Assembly (NCBI GenBank): GCA_015065385.1
Contig: SVQK01000103.1
Span: 1-56,672 of the forward strand
From: Oscillospiraceae bacterium
GTDB taxonomy: Bacteria; Bacillota; Clostridia; Oscillospirales; CAG-272
Direction: 5' to 3'
Length of the DNA stretch: 56,672 nucleotides
The notes beneath the pieces were generated by a model. It made no database searches, had not been told where the DNA came from, and saw only the letters and a list, made by a program, of their open reading frames with translations. Positions 31,077 to 40,389 of this stretch are shown here, piece by piece. The translations under genes were made by a program, and so were the position numbers. How positions within the stretch are numbered: position 1 is the stretch's first letter; the number at the start of each line of letters is the position of its first letter.

Positions 31077-31973
31077 TTACAAAATGCTGAGAGCGAAGAC
31101 GGCGGCGATGGAGAGAATCAGGCCGACGATCTTATATTTCCCGAGCTTCTCCTTTAGAACAAGCGCGGACCAGAGCACCGCCACAATGAGCACCCCGCCG
31201 TTGTCCATGGTATAGAGCACCGCCACGTTCACAAGCGACAGGATGTGCATGAGAAGGTTCACCGCTGCGCACGCGCTGACCGAAGCGGCAAGGGCGAAGA
31301 GGGCGGATTTCCCGTTGAGACGGAAGGCCGGGATCGTCTCCCGCTTAGCCTGAACGAGCAGGAGAAGGAAGCCGATCAGGGTGGACACGGCGAAGGTGAC
31401 CATGATCATCTCTCCGTTTTCACCGCCTCCCGCGAGCTTTTCCGCCGTGTTCATCAGCGTTCCGTATAGACCGTTTACCAACCCAAGCGCGGCGATGGTC
31501 AGGATGAACAGAAGGGAAACGCCGGAGCGCTCGCCCTCCCCCCGCTCCTTTTTGTCCTCCCAATTGAGAAAGACAAAGGAGGCGAGCATCACGAAAATGG
31601 CGGCGATCTGCCAGACGGAAAGCGTGTCCCCGTCGTGGAGCACGGACCAGAGCATGGGGATCAGGATCCCGCCGGAGAGATTGAAGATCATCGTGACGGA
31701 AAACGGCCCGAGGGACGCCGCCCGGATGATGAGGGTGTTGTATGCCACAAGCGCCGCGCCGTTCACCGCCCCGAGAATCAGCGTCGCCTTCGACGGGTGG
31801 AAGGAGAATCCCGAAAAGGCGAAGGTCCCGATGGAGACGAGGAGTCCGTAAATCACCGAATAGACGGCGGAGGAATACCGCGCTTTCCCGGGATAATGCC
31901 GGGCGTAGAGATTGGCGAACGCCGACTGGAAGGTGTAGAGAAGGACAAGCACGGCAATCAGCAGATTGGACAT
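31077..31973 (-). CDS. DMT/EamA-type transporter
   Basis: 298 residues with ten predicted membrane helices in two five-helix halves, as in the drug/metabolite transporter superfamily. The last helices (VNVAVLYTMDNGGVLIVAVL, WSALVLKEKLGKYKIVGLIL) carry the WSALVLKEKL signature of EamA proteins. CAGGAGGGG lies upstream of ATG 31973; an extended -10 (TGATAGAAT, near 32010) is a weak promoter candidate. Paired with the GH116 gene downstream. Substrate unknown. Confidence 0.82.
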   Translation of the reverse strand: MSNLLIAVLVLLYTFQSAFANLYARHYPGKARYSSAVYSVIYGLLVSIGTFAFSGFSFHPSKATLILGAVNGAALVAYNTLIIRAASLGPFSVTMIFNLSGGILIPMLWSVLHDGDTLSVWQIAAIFVMLASFVFLNWEDKKERGEGERSGVSLLFILTIAALGLVNGLYGTLMNTAEKLAGGGENGEMIMVTFAVSTLIGFLLLLVQAKRETIPAFRLNGKSALFALAASVSACAAVNLLMHILSLVNVAVLYTMDNGGVLIVAVLWSALVLKEKLGKYKIVGLILSIAAVFALSIL

Positions 31974-32115
31974 GAAAAAGCCCCTCCTGAGAGAGAATGG
32001 AAGTCACTCCTATTCTATCACAAGAGAGGCGATTTTGCCAGTTATCCGTCAAAATTCAGGACGGATTTTTCCGGATTTCCGTGATTTTGTCTGGTCCGGA
32101 TCCGATTTCGGAAGC

Positions 32116-33678
32116 TCAGCCGAAGATCGCAAGCTCCGGGAGTCCGTCTTCGTTTTCCGTCCAGTATGCGGGATCGAAGGCTTCGGGATCAAACTCCGCG
32201 CCGTCCCGCAGGTCGTAGACGTAATAGGTGCCGTACTTGATCCCGTTCTCCCGGCAGTAGTCGATGAAGGTTCCGTCGGGGAAGGCCGCCGCGATGAAGT
32301 CGGAAAGACGCGCGTATTCCCGCGGCTTCAAATCGGGATCCAGAATCCAGACGTCCATATCGTCCATATCGGCGGCAATCAGATCCCGCGCCGCCTCCCG
32401 GAACGGCTGATCGTTCCCCGGGCATTTCCGGCAGTAGAAAGCCGCGAAACAATTCCGGAACCACTCGCCGGTATGCTCGGTCGTGTCGAGCGAGGGAATG
32501 AAGAGTTCGCCTTCCTGCGTGATTTCGATCCGGCTGCAGATTTCATCGAACACTTCGTTCGTCAGATACCGCGGCACGTCGTTCTCACGGATGAAGCAGA
32601 CCCCCCGGTCCTCGAAGGCAGGCGCGTCGATCGATCCGTCGAAATACGAGGTGATGCAGGCCGACGCAAGACCGCAGACGCCGCTCACATAGTTGTAGGG
32701 GACGTTGGCGGGATCGGCGTCCACCGTTACATGCGCGTCCGTCCAGCAGGAATCGACGAGGTACGCGCCGCCGGCCACGCCTCCGATCGACAGCGCATAG
32801 TCGGTGACGTTGTAAGCGGTCTCCCCGGTCCAGAAGGTCTTGATCTCTTCTCTGTCCATGTCTGCCGTGACGACGGCCTCCACGGTGAAGTCTTTCGCAT
32901 AGCAGCCGATGACATAGTCCGAATACCCGGCTGCGGCTCCGACAAACAGGCGGTCTCCCGTGGAATTTCTGTCGTACACCGCACGGACGGAACCGCCCTC
33001 GAGTCCGAGGTTCTTGATATAGCCTCTGAGGACGGTCGTCTGTTCTTCGCTGTCCGCCCATGAAGGCGTCAGGCGGCAGTATCCGAACAGGCCGACATAG
33101 TTTTGCGTTTTGAAGGCAGAGCTGTCGTTCTCAGCGTTCACAGTCAGTCCCCGGATCACATGCCCGTTCCCGTTGAATATGCCGGTGAAGGGCTTGTCCT
33201 CATCCCCGATGGGCGTCCATCCTCCCTCGAACCGTCCGCCGGATTCAAAGTCCGCGGGGTCGAAGGTCAGATCCTCCATCAGAATATAGTTCCCCTCAAG
33301 ATCGTACCGCACCGCGTCAAGGTCCTCGGCGGTATAGATCCCGATCCATCCCTCGGGAACCTCGGTCAGCTTTTCCGGCCCGTCCTCCGTCAGCATCCTT
33401 GTGTGCAGGAAATCCCGGATCACCGGGGACGCCGCCGCGACGACTGTCATGACAACCAACACTGCCGCCGCCGCAATCAGAGCCGTCCACTTCGGTCTCA
33501 TTCTGCCTGTATTGCCGTTTTTCATCCGAGTACGCTCCTTTCCTGTTTTGTCCGGCTGTGTCAGAAGATTCTCCACGCGCCGTTCCAGTTCCGCGGAGCA
33601 GACGGGCGAGTCCGCGCCTTCGGGGTTCTCTTTGTATCGCTCCGCCGCGGCTTTCAGCCTTTTGTCAAATTCGCTCAT
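32116..33678 (-). CDS. Anti-sigma-factor-like membrane protein with GLUG-type ectodomain
   Basis: 520 residues. The cytoplasmic N-terminus (1-63) is charged and begins MSEFDKRLKAAAERYKENPE; one membrane span lies at about 65-83 (WTALIAAAAVLVVMTVVAAA). The outside part has a GLUG-like unit, PFTGIFNGNGHVIRGLTV, then NYVGLFGYCRL, an IGGVAGGAYLVDSC unit and SGVCGLASACITSYF, which suggest a right-handed beta-helix, followed by an unrecognised C-terminal region (about 390-520). It starts inside the stop of the sigma gene (ATGA overlap), the usual position of an anti-sigma factor. No zinc-binding HxxxCxxC motif is seen. Sensing role is inference. Confidence 0.72.
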   Translation of the reverse strand: MSEFDKRLKAAAERYKENPEGADSPVCSAELERRVENLLTQPDKTGKERTRMKNGNTGRMRPKWTALIAAAAVLVVMTVVAAASPVIRDFLHTRMLTEDGPEKLTEVPEGWIGIYTAEDLDAVRYDLEGNYILMEDLTFDPADFESGGRFEGGWTPIGDEDKPFTGIFNGNGHVIRGLTVNAENDSSAFKTQNYVGLFGYCRLTPSWADSEEQTTVLRGYIKNLGLEGGSVRAVYDRNSTGDRLFVGAAAGYSDYVIGCYAKDFTVEAVVTADMDREEIKTFWTGETAYNVTDYALSIGGVAGGAYLVDSCWTDAHVTVDADPANVPYNYVSGVCGLASACITSYFDGSIDAPAFEDRGVCFIRENDVPRYLTNEVFDEICSRIEITQEGELFIPSLDTTEHTGEWFRNCFAAFYCRKCPGNDQPFREAARDLIAADMDDMDVWILDPDLKPREYARLSDFIAAAFPDGTFIDYCRENGIKYGTYYVYDLRDGAEFDPEAFDPAYWTENEDGLPELAIFG

Positions 33679-34187
33679 TCTCCGCTCCTCCTCTCGTGTT
33701 TCATGAGCCAGGATCTTGCTCTTGACAGTCTGGTGCGCACCGTTCCGTTCCGGATCCCGAGAACCGCCGCGATCTCGTGAATGTCCATGTCGTATTTCAC
33801 CCTCAACAGCAGAACGTCCCGGTAGCTGTCCGGCATACGCTTGATCAGCGAGAGAAGCCGTTCCGCTCCGTCCTCCGCCGCGACCTGCTCCTCCGGGGAG
33901 TCCCGGAAATCGGGCTCCTCGGGCAGCTCGTCCAGTGGCAGTGGCTTTCGGTTGTTCTCGTTGTAGAGGTTGATCGCGGTGTTTCTGACATAGATAACCG
34001 CCAGAGAACGCATTTCGTTACATCCGAGCGAAGAAAATTTCGCTTCGTTTTTCACGATGCGCTCCATGGCGTCCCCCACGGCGTCCTCGGCGTCGGCCTG
34101 ATTCCGGAGAATGCGCATGGCCTCCCGCAGCATGGCGTCCTTCGCGCATCGCCAGACCCTTGCAGCAGGCCGCTCTTCGATTGTCAT
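33675..34187 (-). CDS. ECF-type RNA polymerase sigma factor
   Basis: 170 residues. Region 2 contains MRILRNQADAEDAVGDAMER and the -10 melting segment; region 4 ends with MPDSYRDVLLLRVKYDMDIH and EIAAVLGIRNGTVRTRLSRA, a helix-turn-helix that binds the -35. GGAGGTGAT before ATG 34187 is a full-strength ribosome binding site. It overlaps the membrane anti-sigma-like gene, so the two form a signalling pair. A likely self-regulated promoter lies at 34205-34237. Confidence 0.92.
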   Translation of the reverse strand: MTIEERPAARVWRCAKDAMLREAMRILRNQADAEDAVGDAMERIVKNEAKFSSLGCNEMRSLAVIYVRNTAINLYNENNRKPLPLDELPEEPDFRDSPEEQVAAEDGAERLLSLIKRMPDSYRDVLLLRVKYDMDIHEIAAVLGIRNGTVRTRLSRARSWLMKHERRSGE

Positions 34188-34204
34188 GGTATCACCTCCG
34201 TATT

Positions 34205-34237
34205 CTTTATAACCGATCCGGAGCCCGAGTTGTTACA
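34205..34237 (-). promoter_or_regulatory. Possible ECF-type autoregulated promoter of the sigma gene
   Basis: Minus strand TGTAAC (34237-34232), about 17 bases, then GGTTATAAAG (34214-34205). TGTAAC/TGAAAC -35 elements are typical of ECF sigma factors. No sigma-A promoter is seen in this gap. Confidence 0.45.
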
Positions 34238-34245
34238 CGGTTTCA

Positions 34246-34298
34246 GAAAAAAAGAAAAGAAAAAAACACCCGCGACCGTTTTGAGGATCGACGGGCGT
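34246..34298 (-). terminator. Terminator of the FNT channel gene
   Basis: On the minus strand ACGCCCG (34298-34292) pairs with CGGGTGT (34272-34266), with further weak pairing inside, followed by a long T-rich run TTTTTTTCTTTTCTTTTTTT. Confidence 0.8.
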
Positions 34299-34306
34299 TG
34301 ACGAGC

Positions 34307-34951
34307 TTACGCGCCGGTTTTCGCTTTTCCGTTCCCGATCAGGGCGAGGAAGGGGATCAGCATGCCCCCGACGGAGTTCCCGAGCACCACCAAAAGGAGG
34401 AAGAGGAACCCGTTCGGCGAGAAATAGGCGGCGGGAGAAAAAATCCCGGCGAAGAAAACGTAGAACATGTCGGCGATGGAGTGCTCGAACCCGGCCAGAA
34501 TGAACACCGGCACGCAGAAGAGGATCCCCCATACCGTGTTCTTCTGCTTGTAGGCCCAGACCGCGGTGTACATGAGGATCCCGCAGAGGATCCCGGCGAA
34601 CAGCACGCGGACCGAATCCCCCGGCATCGCCGCAAGCTTTCCGGACGCCACGGCGAGACTCCGCTCTTCGAGCTGCGGAACGCCGATCCGTGCGATCAGC
34701 GCGCAGAGCAGGGTTCCGCAGAGATTTCCGAGCAGACACCCGAAGAGGGAAACGACGTCCGCCTTCGTATGGGAGGTGACGATCATCCCGACCTTACCCG
34801 TAAAGAGCTGCATCCCCGTGATGCAGATGGAAAGCAGAGCGACCGTGAAGAACACCGCCCCGAGATACCGGTTGTCGCAGGCGAGAAACACCGCGCCCCC
34901 GATCCCGATGTAGACCCCCGCCGCGATTCCCTCAAAATAGCTTTTTTTCAT
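34307..34951 (-). CDS. Formate/nitrite transporter (FNT) family channel
   Basis: 214 residues with six membrane helices and the family signature PVFILAGFEHSIADMFYVFF. FNT channels form pentamers that pass formate, nitrite, hydrosulfide or lactate-like acids through the cytoplasmic membrane. The protein is slightly short of the usual 250-280 residues. It follows the FAD oxidoreductase gene by 24 bases, so the two may share a transcript. In a fermenting anaerobe, formate or another small acid is the likely cargo. Confidence 0.86.
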   Translation of the reverse strand: MKKSYFEGIAAGVYIGIGGAVFLACDNRYLGAVFFTVALLSICITGMQLFTGKVGMIVTSHTKADVVSLFGCLLGNLCGTLLCALIARIGVPQLEERSLAVASGKLAAMPGDSVRVLFAGILCGILMYTAVWAYKQKNTVWGILFCVPVFILAGFEHSIADMFYVFFAGIFSPAAYFSPNGFLFLLLVVLGNSVGGMLIPFLALIGNGKAKTGA

Positions 34952-34975
34952 GATGAACTCCCCCGGTTGAATGAA

Positions 34976-36235
34976 TCATAGCTTGTGAACGTGCTTCGGG
35001 ACGGTATCCGCGTCCGGCGGGATCAGTCCGTCGTCAAAGTGAACCGCTACCGTCCGCTCCTCGAGCAGGGACTGCAGGACGGCAAGATCGGTGTCGCTGA
35101 CCGCCCGGCTCTCCCGGATGGCGCGGCTGGCCAAAACCGCGGCGGCCTGTCCGGTCATCACGGCGGGCGGAATCACCCGTGCGACGTCCCATGCGTATCC
35201 CTCCGCCGAGACACAGCGTCCCGCGGCAATGATGTTGGAAAAACCCCGTCTGGTCATGGAAGCGCGGGGAACCTCAAAGAGAAAGTCCCGCCGGTCGAAA
35301 TCGTTGATGACGCAGAGCGAATCCGGGAAGTGGCGGTAAGCGTCCTCCTCCCCGAGGGTGTAGTCCCCTGCGATCCTGCGGATGCACCGGAACTGCGGCA
35401 TCATGGGCGTCATGACGAGCATCCGGGAGAACCGGTCCCCGTCCTTGAACCGCGAGAGCACGATCTTCTGATTGCGGATCAGATAGTCGCTCGTGTTTTC
35501 GACCGACGCGCCGTAATAGAAGGGAACGTCTTCGGGCTGTCCTCCGCCGTAGAGATTGGCCGCTCCGCCCGAGGTCATGCGGACGGCCCGGTCGATCCGC
35601 CCCGACTCCGCCGCCTCCCTGCATGAGTCAAGCGAGAGAACGCGCGGGAAATAGCTGAAATAGTTCTTTCCGTCCTCCGTGGGCATGCCCGCCTTCGCCG
35701 CCATTTCCGCGTCTCCCGTGGCGTCGATGAGCTGGCGGCAGGGATAGAATTCAAATCCGGATTTGGAATCCGTCACGACGCCGAGGCAGACGCCGTTCTC
35801 CATGACCGGATGGGCGGCGATACAGTCGAAGAGGATCTTCACGCCCTCGTCCGCCAGCAGATCGCAGAGCGCCATGGCGAAAAGATACGGGTCATACTGG
35901 GTCTGATACCGCGCCTCAGTTTTCTGCTCCGGCTGACCGTTTCTCCAGATTTCGGGAAGGGTATCGTATCCGTACCGGATCGAGAGAAGGAGAAACTCCT
36001 CGGCCATACCGCGCAGAACCTGCACGCCGCGTCCGTTGCACAGCGGTTCGAAGTAATTCACAAGCCCTGTGGTGGCCAGTCCGCCGAGCAGGCAGCTTTT
36101 TTCGAGAAGCAGGGTCTTCAGCTCGAGACGAGCCCCTTCGAGAGCCGCCGCGCATCCGGCGATCCCGCCTCCGCAGACGATCAGATCGAAACCGTCCTTC
36201 CGGGGAACATTCAGATTCAGGGAAATGCCTTCCAT
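34976..36235 (-). CDS. FAD-dependent oxidoreductase (FAD_oxidored family)
   Basis: 419 residues from ATG 36235, with CGGAGG upstream. The dinucleotide-binding motif is DLIVCGGGIAGCAAALEGAR, ending in the acidic LLLEKSCLLGG. LIDATGDAEMAAKAGM and the C-terminal NIIAAGRCVSAEGYAWDVAR are typical of the FAD_oxidored/pfam12831 group. Such proteins are often found in sugar or aromatic catabolism; the substrate is not evident. A longer frame to 36430 crosses the promoter region and is not used. Confidence 0.86.
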   Translation of the reverse strand: MEGISLNLNVPRKDGFDLIVCGGGIAGCAAALEGARLELKTLLLEKSCLLGGLATTGLVNYFEPLCNGRGVQVLRGMAEEFLLLSIRYGYDTLPEIWRNGQPEQKTEARYQTQYDPYLFAMALCDLLADEGVKILFDCIAAHPVMENGVCLGVVTDSKSGFEFYPCRQLIDATGDAEMAAKAGMPTEDGKNYFSYFPRVLSLDSCREAAESGRIDRAVRMTSGGAANLYGGGQPEDVPFYYGASVENTSDYLIRNQKIVLSRFKDGDRFSRMLVMTPMMPQFRCIRRIAGDYTLGEEDAYRHFPDSLCVINDFDRRDFLFEVPRASMTRRGFSNIIAAGRCVSAEGYAWDVARVIPPAVMTGQAAAVLASRAIRESRAVSDTDLAVLQSLLEERTVAVHFDDGLIPPDADTVPKHVHKL

Positions 36236-36364
36236 GTCGAACCTCCGTGAATGTTTGGATTCATCATAGCATATAATTATGGACACGATGTGAACAAAAG
36301 GCGTTTTTTGGGCAGTTTTCCCGTAAAAGGTCGGGACATGTGGAAAATGTTGTGTGAGTATCAC

Positions 36365-36393
36365 TTGAAAAAGCCGCCGTTCTGTGGTATAAT
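36365..36393 (+). promoter_or_regulatory. Sigma-A promoter of pcrA
   Basis: TTGAAA (36365-36370), 17-base spacer, TATAAT (36388-36393), TGG before the -10. The ATG at 36399 would fall at the transcript start, so the later ATG 36429 is preferred. On the other strand TGCTATGAT near 36255 is a weak -10 for the FAD gene. Confidence 0.85.
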
Positions 36394-36428
36394 CTATTAT
36401 GATTATTCTAAGAAGCGAGCGTGGAGAC

Positions 36429-38831
36429 ATGACCGGTGAGCAGTTGAGAGAAGCGTATCTTTCCGCGAAAAGATCGCTGTTTGACCAGTATTATGACAAG
36501 CTGAACGAGCGGCAGAGGGAGGCGGTCTATCAGGTAAACGGCCCCCTTTTGATCCTTGCTGGAGCGGGGAGCGGGAAGACCACGGTGCTGGTGACCCGGA
36601 TCGCCCATATCATCCGGTACGGAGACGCCTACCGTTCCGATCTTGTCCCGGCCAACGTAACGGAGGCGGCGGTGGAATCGATCCGCGAGGCGGCCTCCCT
36701 TTCCCATGACGAGCTGGGCGAATACCTGACCCGGTTCGCCGTCAATCCGCCGGAGCCGTGGCAAGTCATGGCGATCACCTTCACGAACAAGGCAGCGCGT
36801 GAGATCAAGTCCCGCATTGCCGCCCTGTTCGGAGAGGACAGCGAGGAGACCGCGGAGATCCGCTCCGGCACGTTCCACTCCGTCTGCGTGCAGATCCTGC
36901 GCCGGTACGGGAATCAGATCGGATACGACCGGTCCTTCACCATCTGCGACACGGACGACTCCAAAAAGCAGATCACCCTGTGCATGAAGCAGCTCGGCAT
37001 CGACGACAAGATGCTCCCCGTCCGGACGGTCCAGAGCGCCATCAGCCGCGCCAAGGACAGATTGATCGGCCCGGACGAATACGCGGCGAAAGCGGGCGGC
37101 GACGTGAAGTACCGTCAGATCGCCGGAATTTACCGCCTGTACGCCGAAAAGCTCAAGAGTCAGAATCTTCTGGATTTCGACGACATCATCATGCAGACCG
37201 TGCGCCTCCTCACCGAGTGCGAGGACGTGCGCAAGCTCCTTCAGAACCGATACCGCTATGTGTGCGTGGACGAGTATCAGGACACCAACGCCGCGCAGCT
37301 CGAGCTGACCCTGCTCCTTTCCGCCAAGTATAAAAATATCATGGTAGTGGGGGACGACGATCAGTCCATCTACAAATTCCGCGGCGCGGTCATCGAAAAC
37401 ATCCTCAACTTCGACAAGAACTACGACAACACCGCCGTGATCCGTCTCGAGGAGAACTATCGCTCCACGAAGACCATCCTCGACGCGGCGAACGGGATCA
37501 TCTCCCACAACGACGGACGTCTCGGCAAGACCCTCTGGACCTCCGGAGACACGGGCGCGCCCATCATAGTCAGGCACCTCGGCAGCCAGAACGACGAGGC
37601 CCGCTATATCGCCGAGATCGTGTCGAAGGGCGTCTCCGAGGGAGGATCCTTCCGGGATTACGCCGTGCTCTACCGCATGAACGCCCAGTCCCGCGCGATC
37701 GAGCAGGCGTTCGCCAAAGCGGGGATCCCTTACCGGCTGCTCGGTGGGATGCGCTTCTTCGAACGGATGGAGGTCAAGGACATCATCGCCTATCTGGCCT
37801 TGATCCACAATCCGAACGACGATCTGCGCCTCCGCCGGATCATCAACACGCCGCGCCGGGGCATCGGGGACAAATCCATTCAGGTCGCGGAAGCCCTCGC
37901 CTATGAGGAAGGCTGCCCGCTCCTCGAATTCCTCCGCCGGGTCAAGCGGTACAGCGCGATTTCCTCCGCCACCGCCAATCAGATGGTGAATTTCGTCTAC
38001 ATGATGGACAAATTCCGCGAAATGGCGGATCAGCTCACGGTTTCCGGTCTCATCGAATTCGTCGCCGAGGAATCCGGATATAATAAGATGCTCTCCGAGA
38101 TGACCGATATCGGCGAGCGCGAGGAGAGGCAGAACAACATCGCCGAACTGATAGCCGCCGCGCGCGCCTATGAGGAACAGGCGGAAGAACCCTCTCTTGT
38201 GGAATTCCTCGAGGATATCGCTCTTGTCTCCGACGTGGACAAATACGACGAAACCGCCAATGCCGTCGTGATGATGACCATCCATTCGGCAAAGGGCCTC
38301 GAATTCCCGACGGTATTTCTGCCCGGCATGGAGGAGAACATCTTCCCGTCCTTCCAGACCCTTCTCAATCCCGAGGAGATCGAGGAAGAGCGCCGACTTG
38401 CCTATGTTGCCGTGACCCGCGCGAAGAAGCAGGTGTACATCACCCATGTGCGCGACCGGATGATGAGCGGACGCACCAGCTCCAATTCCATTTCACGGTT
38501 CGTGGAGGAGATCCCGCCCGCGCTCTGCGACAGGGACGACGAACTTCCGGACGACGCGGAGATCCGGCAGCTCCGCCAGCGGCCTCAGAAGATGAAGCCC
38601 GTCAACTACTTCGTCAACGAGACCTCGAAGCCATCGAAAGCCTTGGAGAAAAAATCCCCCGCGACAACGGAGATCTTCCAGCCAGGCGACACCGTGAAGC
38701 ATGTGAGCTTCGGCGTGGGCGTGGTGCTGACCGTCCGTCCCATGGGCGGGGACACGCTCTATGAAATCGCCTTTGAGAAGGTGGGCACGAAAAAGCTCAT
38801 GGCAACCTACGCCCGCCTGACCCGGCTCTGA
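36429..38831 (+). CDS. pcrA: ATP-dependent DNA helicase PcrA/UvrD
   Basis: 800 residues. Helicase motifs in order: Q motif NERQREAVYQ, Walker A AGAGSGKTTVL (Lys50), Ia VMAITFTNKAAREIKSRIAA, II VDEYQDTNAAQ, III VVGDDDQSIYKFRGA, IV LEENYRSTKTIL, V MMTIHSAKGLEFPTVFLPGM and VI YVAVTRAKKQVY. The C-terminal Tudor-like part, FQPGDTVKHVSFGVGVV, is the RNA-polymerase-binding module of PcrA. It unwinds DNA 3'-5' in repair and removes stalled complexes. The start is uncertain: ATG 36429 has GGAG only two bases before it, so TTG 36444 is an alternative. Confidence 0.95.
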   Translation: MTGEQLREAYLSAKRSLFDQYYDKLNERQREAVYQVNGPLLILAGAGSGKTTVLVTRIAHIIRYGDAYRSDLVPANVTEAAVESIREAASLSHDELGEYLTRFAVNPPEPWQVMAITFTNKAAREIKSRIAALFGEDSEETAEIRSGTFHSVCVQILRRYGNQIGYDRSFTICDTDDSKKQITLCMKQLGIDDKMLPVRTVQSAISRAKDRLIGPDEYAAKAGGDVKYRQIAGIYRLYAEKLKSQNLLDFDDIIMQTVRLLTECEDVRKLLQNRYRYVCVDEYQDTNAAQLELTLLLSAKYKNIMVVGDDDQSIYKFRGAVIENILNFDKNYDNTAVIRLEENYRSTKTILDAANGIISHNDGRLGKTLWTSGDTGAPIIVRHLGSQNDEARYIAEIVSKGVSEGGSFRDYAVLYRMNAQSRAIEQAFAKAGIPYRLLGGMRFFERMEVKDIIAYLALIHNPNDDLRLRRIINTPRRGIGDKSIQVAEALAYEEGCPLLEFLRRVKRYSAISSATANQMVNFVYMMDKFREMADQLTVSGLIEFVAEESGYNKMLSEMTDIGEREERQNNIAELIAAARAYEEQAEEPSLVEFLEDIALVSDVDKYDETANAVVMMTIHSAKGLEFPTVFLPGMEENIFPSFQTLLNPEEIEEERRLAYVAVTRAKKQVYITHVRDRMMSGRTSSNSISRFVEEIPPALCDRDDELPDDAEIRQLRQRPQKMKPVNYFVNETSKPSKALEKKSPATTEIFQPGDTVKHVSFGVGVVLTVRPMGGDTLYEIAFEKVGTKKLMATYARLTRL

Positions 38832-38889
38832 TTCCTCTTCCTGACCGCTTCAAACTCAAATAAATAACATTATAAAGGAAACAGCATCC

Positions 38890-40332
38890 ATGAAAAACGA
38901 CAAGAAACTTGTACAGGACATCACCTCCATGGACGAGGATTTCGCCAAATGGTACACCGATATCTGCCGGAAGGCCGATCTGGTGGATTATACCTCCGTC
39001 AAGGGCTGCATGATCATCCGTCCCTACGGTTACGCCATCTGGGAAAACATTCAGAAGATTCTCGACGCACGCTTCAAGGAGACCGGCCATGAGAACGTGT
39101 ACATGCCCCTCTTTATCCCGGAATCCCTCCTGCAGAAGGAAAAGGATCATGTGGAAGGCTTTGCCCCCGAGGTCGCATGGGTGACCCATGGCGGAACCGA
39201 GGAGCTGACCGAGCGTCTCTGCGTCCGTCCCACCTCCGAAACCCTGTTCTGCGAGCATTACGCCAACATCATCCGTTCCTGGCGCGATCTGCCGAAGCTC
39301 TATAACCAGTGGTGCAACGTCGTGCGCTGGGAGAAGACCACCCGTCCGTTCCTCCGCAGCCGCGAATTCCTCTGGCAGGAAGGCCATACCATGCACGCCA
39401 CCGAGGAAGAGGCCCGCGAGGAGACCCTCCGGATGCTGAACATCTACGCGGACTTCCACGAGAAGGATCTCGCCATCCCGGTGATCAAGGGCGCGAAGAC
39501 TCCCTCCGACAAGTTCGCCGGAGCTGAGGACACCTACTGCATCGAAGCGATGATGCACGACGGCAAAGCCCTGCAGGCCGGTACGTCCCACTATTTCGGA
39601 GACGGATTCGCCCGCGCGTTCGACATTCAGTTCACCGACAAAAACAACACCCTACAGTACCCCCATCAGACTTCATGGGGCGTGACCACCCGCATGATCG
39701 GCGGCATCATCATGACCCACGGCGACGACAACGGTCTGGTTCTCCCTCCCGCCGTCGCTCCGATTCAGGTGGTCGTGATCCCCGCGGCCATGCACAAGGA
39801 AGGCGTCCTCGAAGCCAACCGCGCCGTGACGGAACGGATTCGCGCCGCCGGGTACCGCGTGAAGCTGGACGACAGCGATAACAGCCCCGGTTGGAAGTTC
39901 GCCGAATACGAGATGAAGGGCGTTCCCGTCCGCATCGAGCTCGGTCCGCGCGATATCGAAGCCGGCCAGTGCGTGCTTGTGACCCGCTGGAACATGGAAA
40001 AGACCGTCGTGAAGCTGGACGAGCTGGAAACCGTACTTGCGCAGAAAATGGAAGAGATCCGCGACGGCATGTACAAGAAAGCCCTCGAAAACCGCGAGAG
40101 ACGGACCTACGAGTGCGCCTCCATCGAGGAGATCAAGGCCGCGCTCGCCGAACACGGGGACGGTCTGGTGCGCGCCATGTGGTGCGGGGAAGAGGAGTGC
40201 GAGGACAAGGTGAAGGAGCTGACCGGCGTCGGTTCCCGCTGCATCCCCTTCGAGCAGAAGCACCTCTCCGACACCTGCGTCTGCTGCGGCAAGCCCGCGA
40301 AATCCATGATCTACTGGGGCATCGCGTATTAA
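38890..40332 (+). CDS. proS: Prolyl-tRNA synthetase, archaeal/eukaryotic type (ProS3)
   Basis: 480 residues. Class II synthetase motifs: motif 1 [36 protein letters not shown], motif 2 [20 protein letters not shown], motif 3 [20 protein letters not shown]. The anticodon-binding domain is followed by the zinc-like C-terminal part with [22 protein letters not shown] and a terminal Tyr, which marks the type without an editing insertion. It charges tRNA-Pro. AAAGGAA lies about ten bases before the ATG. No T-box is present in the 58-base gap after pcrA. Confidence 0.96.
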   Translation: MKNDKKLVQDITSMDEDFAKWYTDICRKADLVDYTSVKGCMIIRPYGYAIWENIQKILDARFKETGHENVYMPLFIPESLLQKEKDHVEGFAPEVAWVTHGGTEELTERLCVRPTSETLFCEHYANIIRSWRDLPKLYNQWCNVVRWEKTTRPFLRSREFLWQEGHTMHATEEEAREETLRMLNIYADFHEKDLAIPVIKGAKTPSDKFAGAEDTYCIEAMMHDGKALQAGTSHYFGDGFARAFDIQFTDKNNTLQYPHQTSWGVTTRMIGGIIMTHGDDNGLVLPPAVAPIQVVVIPAAMHKEGVLEANRAVTERIRAAGYRVKLDDSDNSPGWKFAEYEMKGVPVRIELGPRDIEAGQCVLVTRWNMEKTVVKLDELETVLAQKMEEIRDGMYKKALENRERRTYECASIEEIKAALAEHGDGLVRAMWCGEEECEDKVKELTGVGSRCIPFEQKHLSDTCVCCGKPAKSMIYWGIAY

Positions 40333-40389
40333 GCCCATACGAAAAAAACTGCTCAATCCGCATCCATGCCGAAAGGAGGCGTTTGATCC

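Noticed and set aside
36408..38447. 679-codon open frame on the minus strand
   Set aside because: It lies wholly opposite pcrA, whose helicase motifs are all present. Long antisense frames are a side effect of the GC-rich third codon positions here.
38832..38889. T-box or other riboswitch before proS
   Set aside because: The gap is only 58 bases, too short for a T-box, and no specifier or TGGNACCGCG-like sequence is seen.
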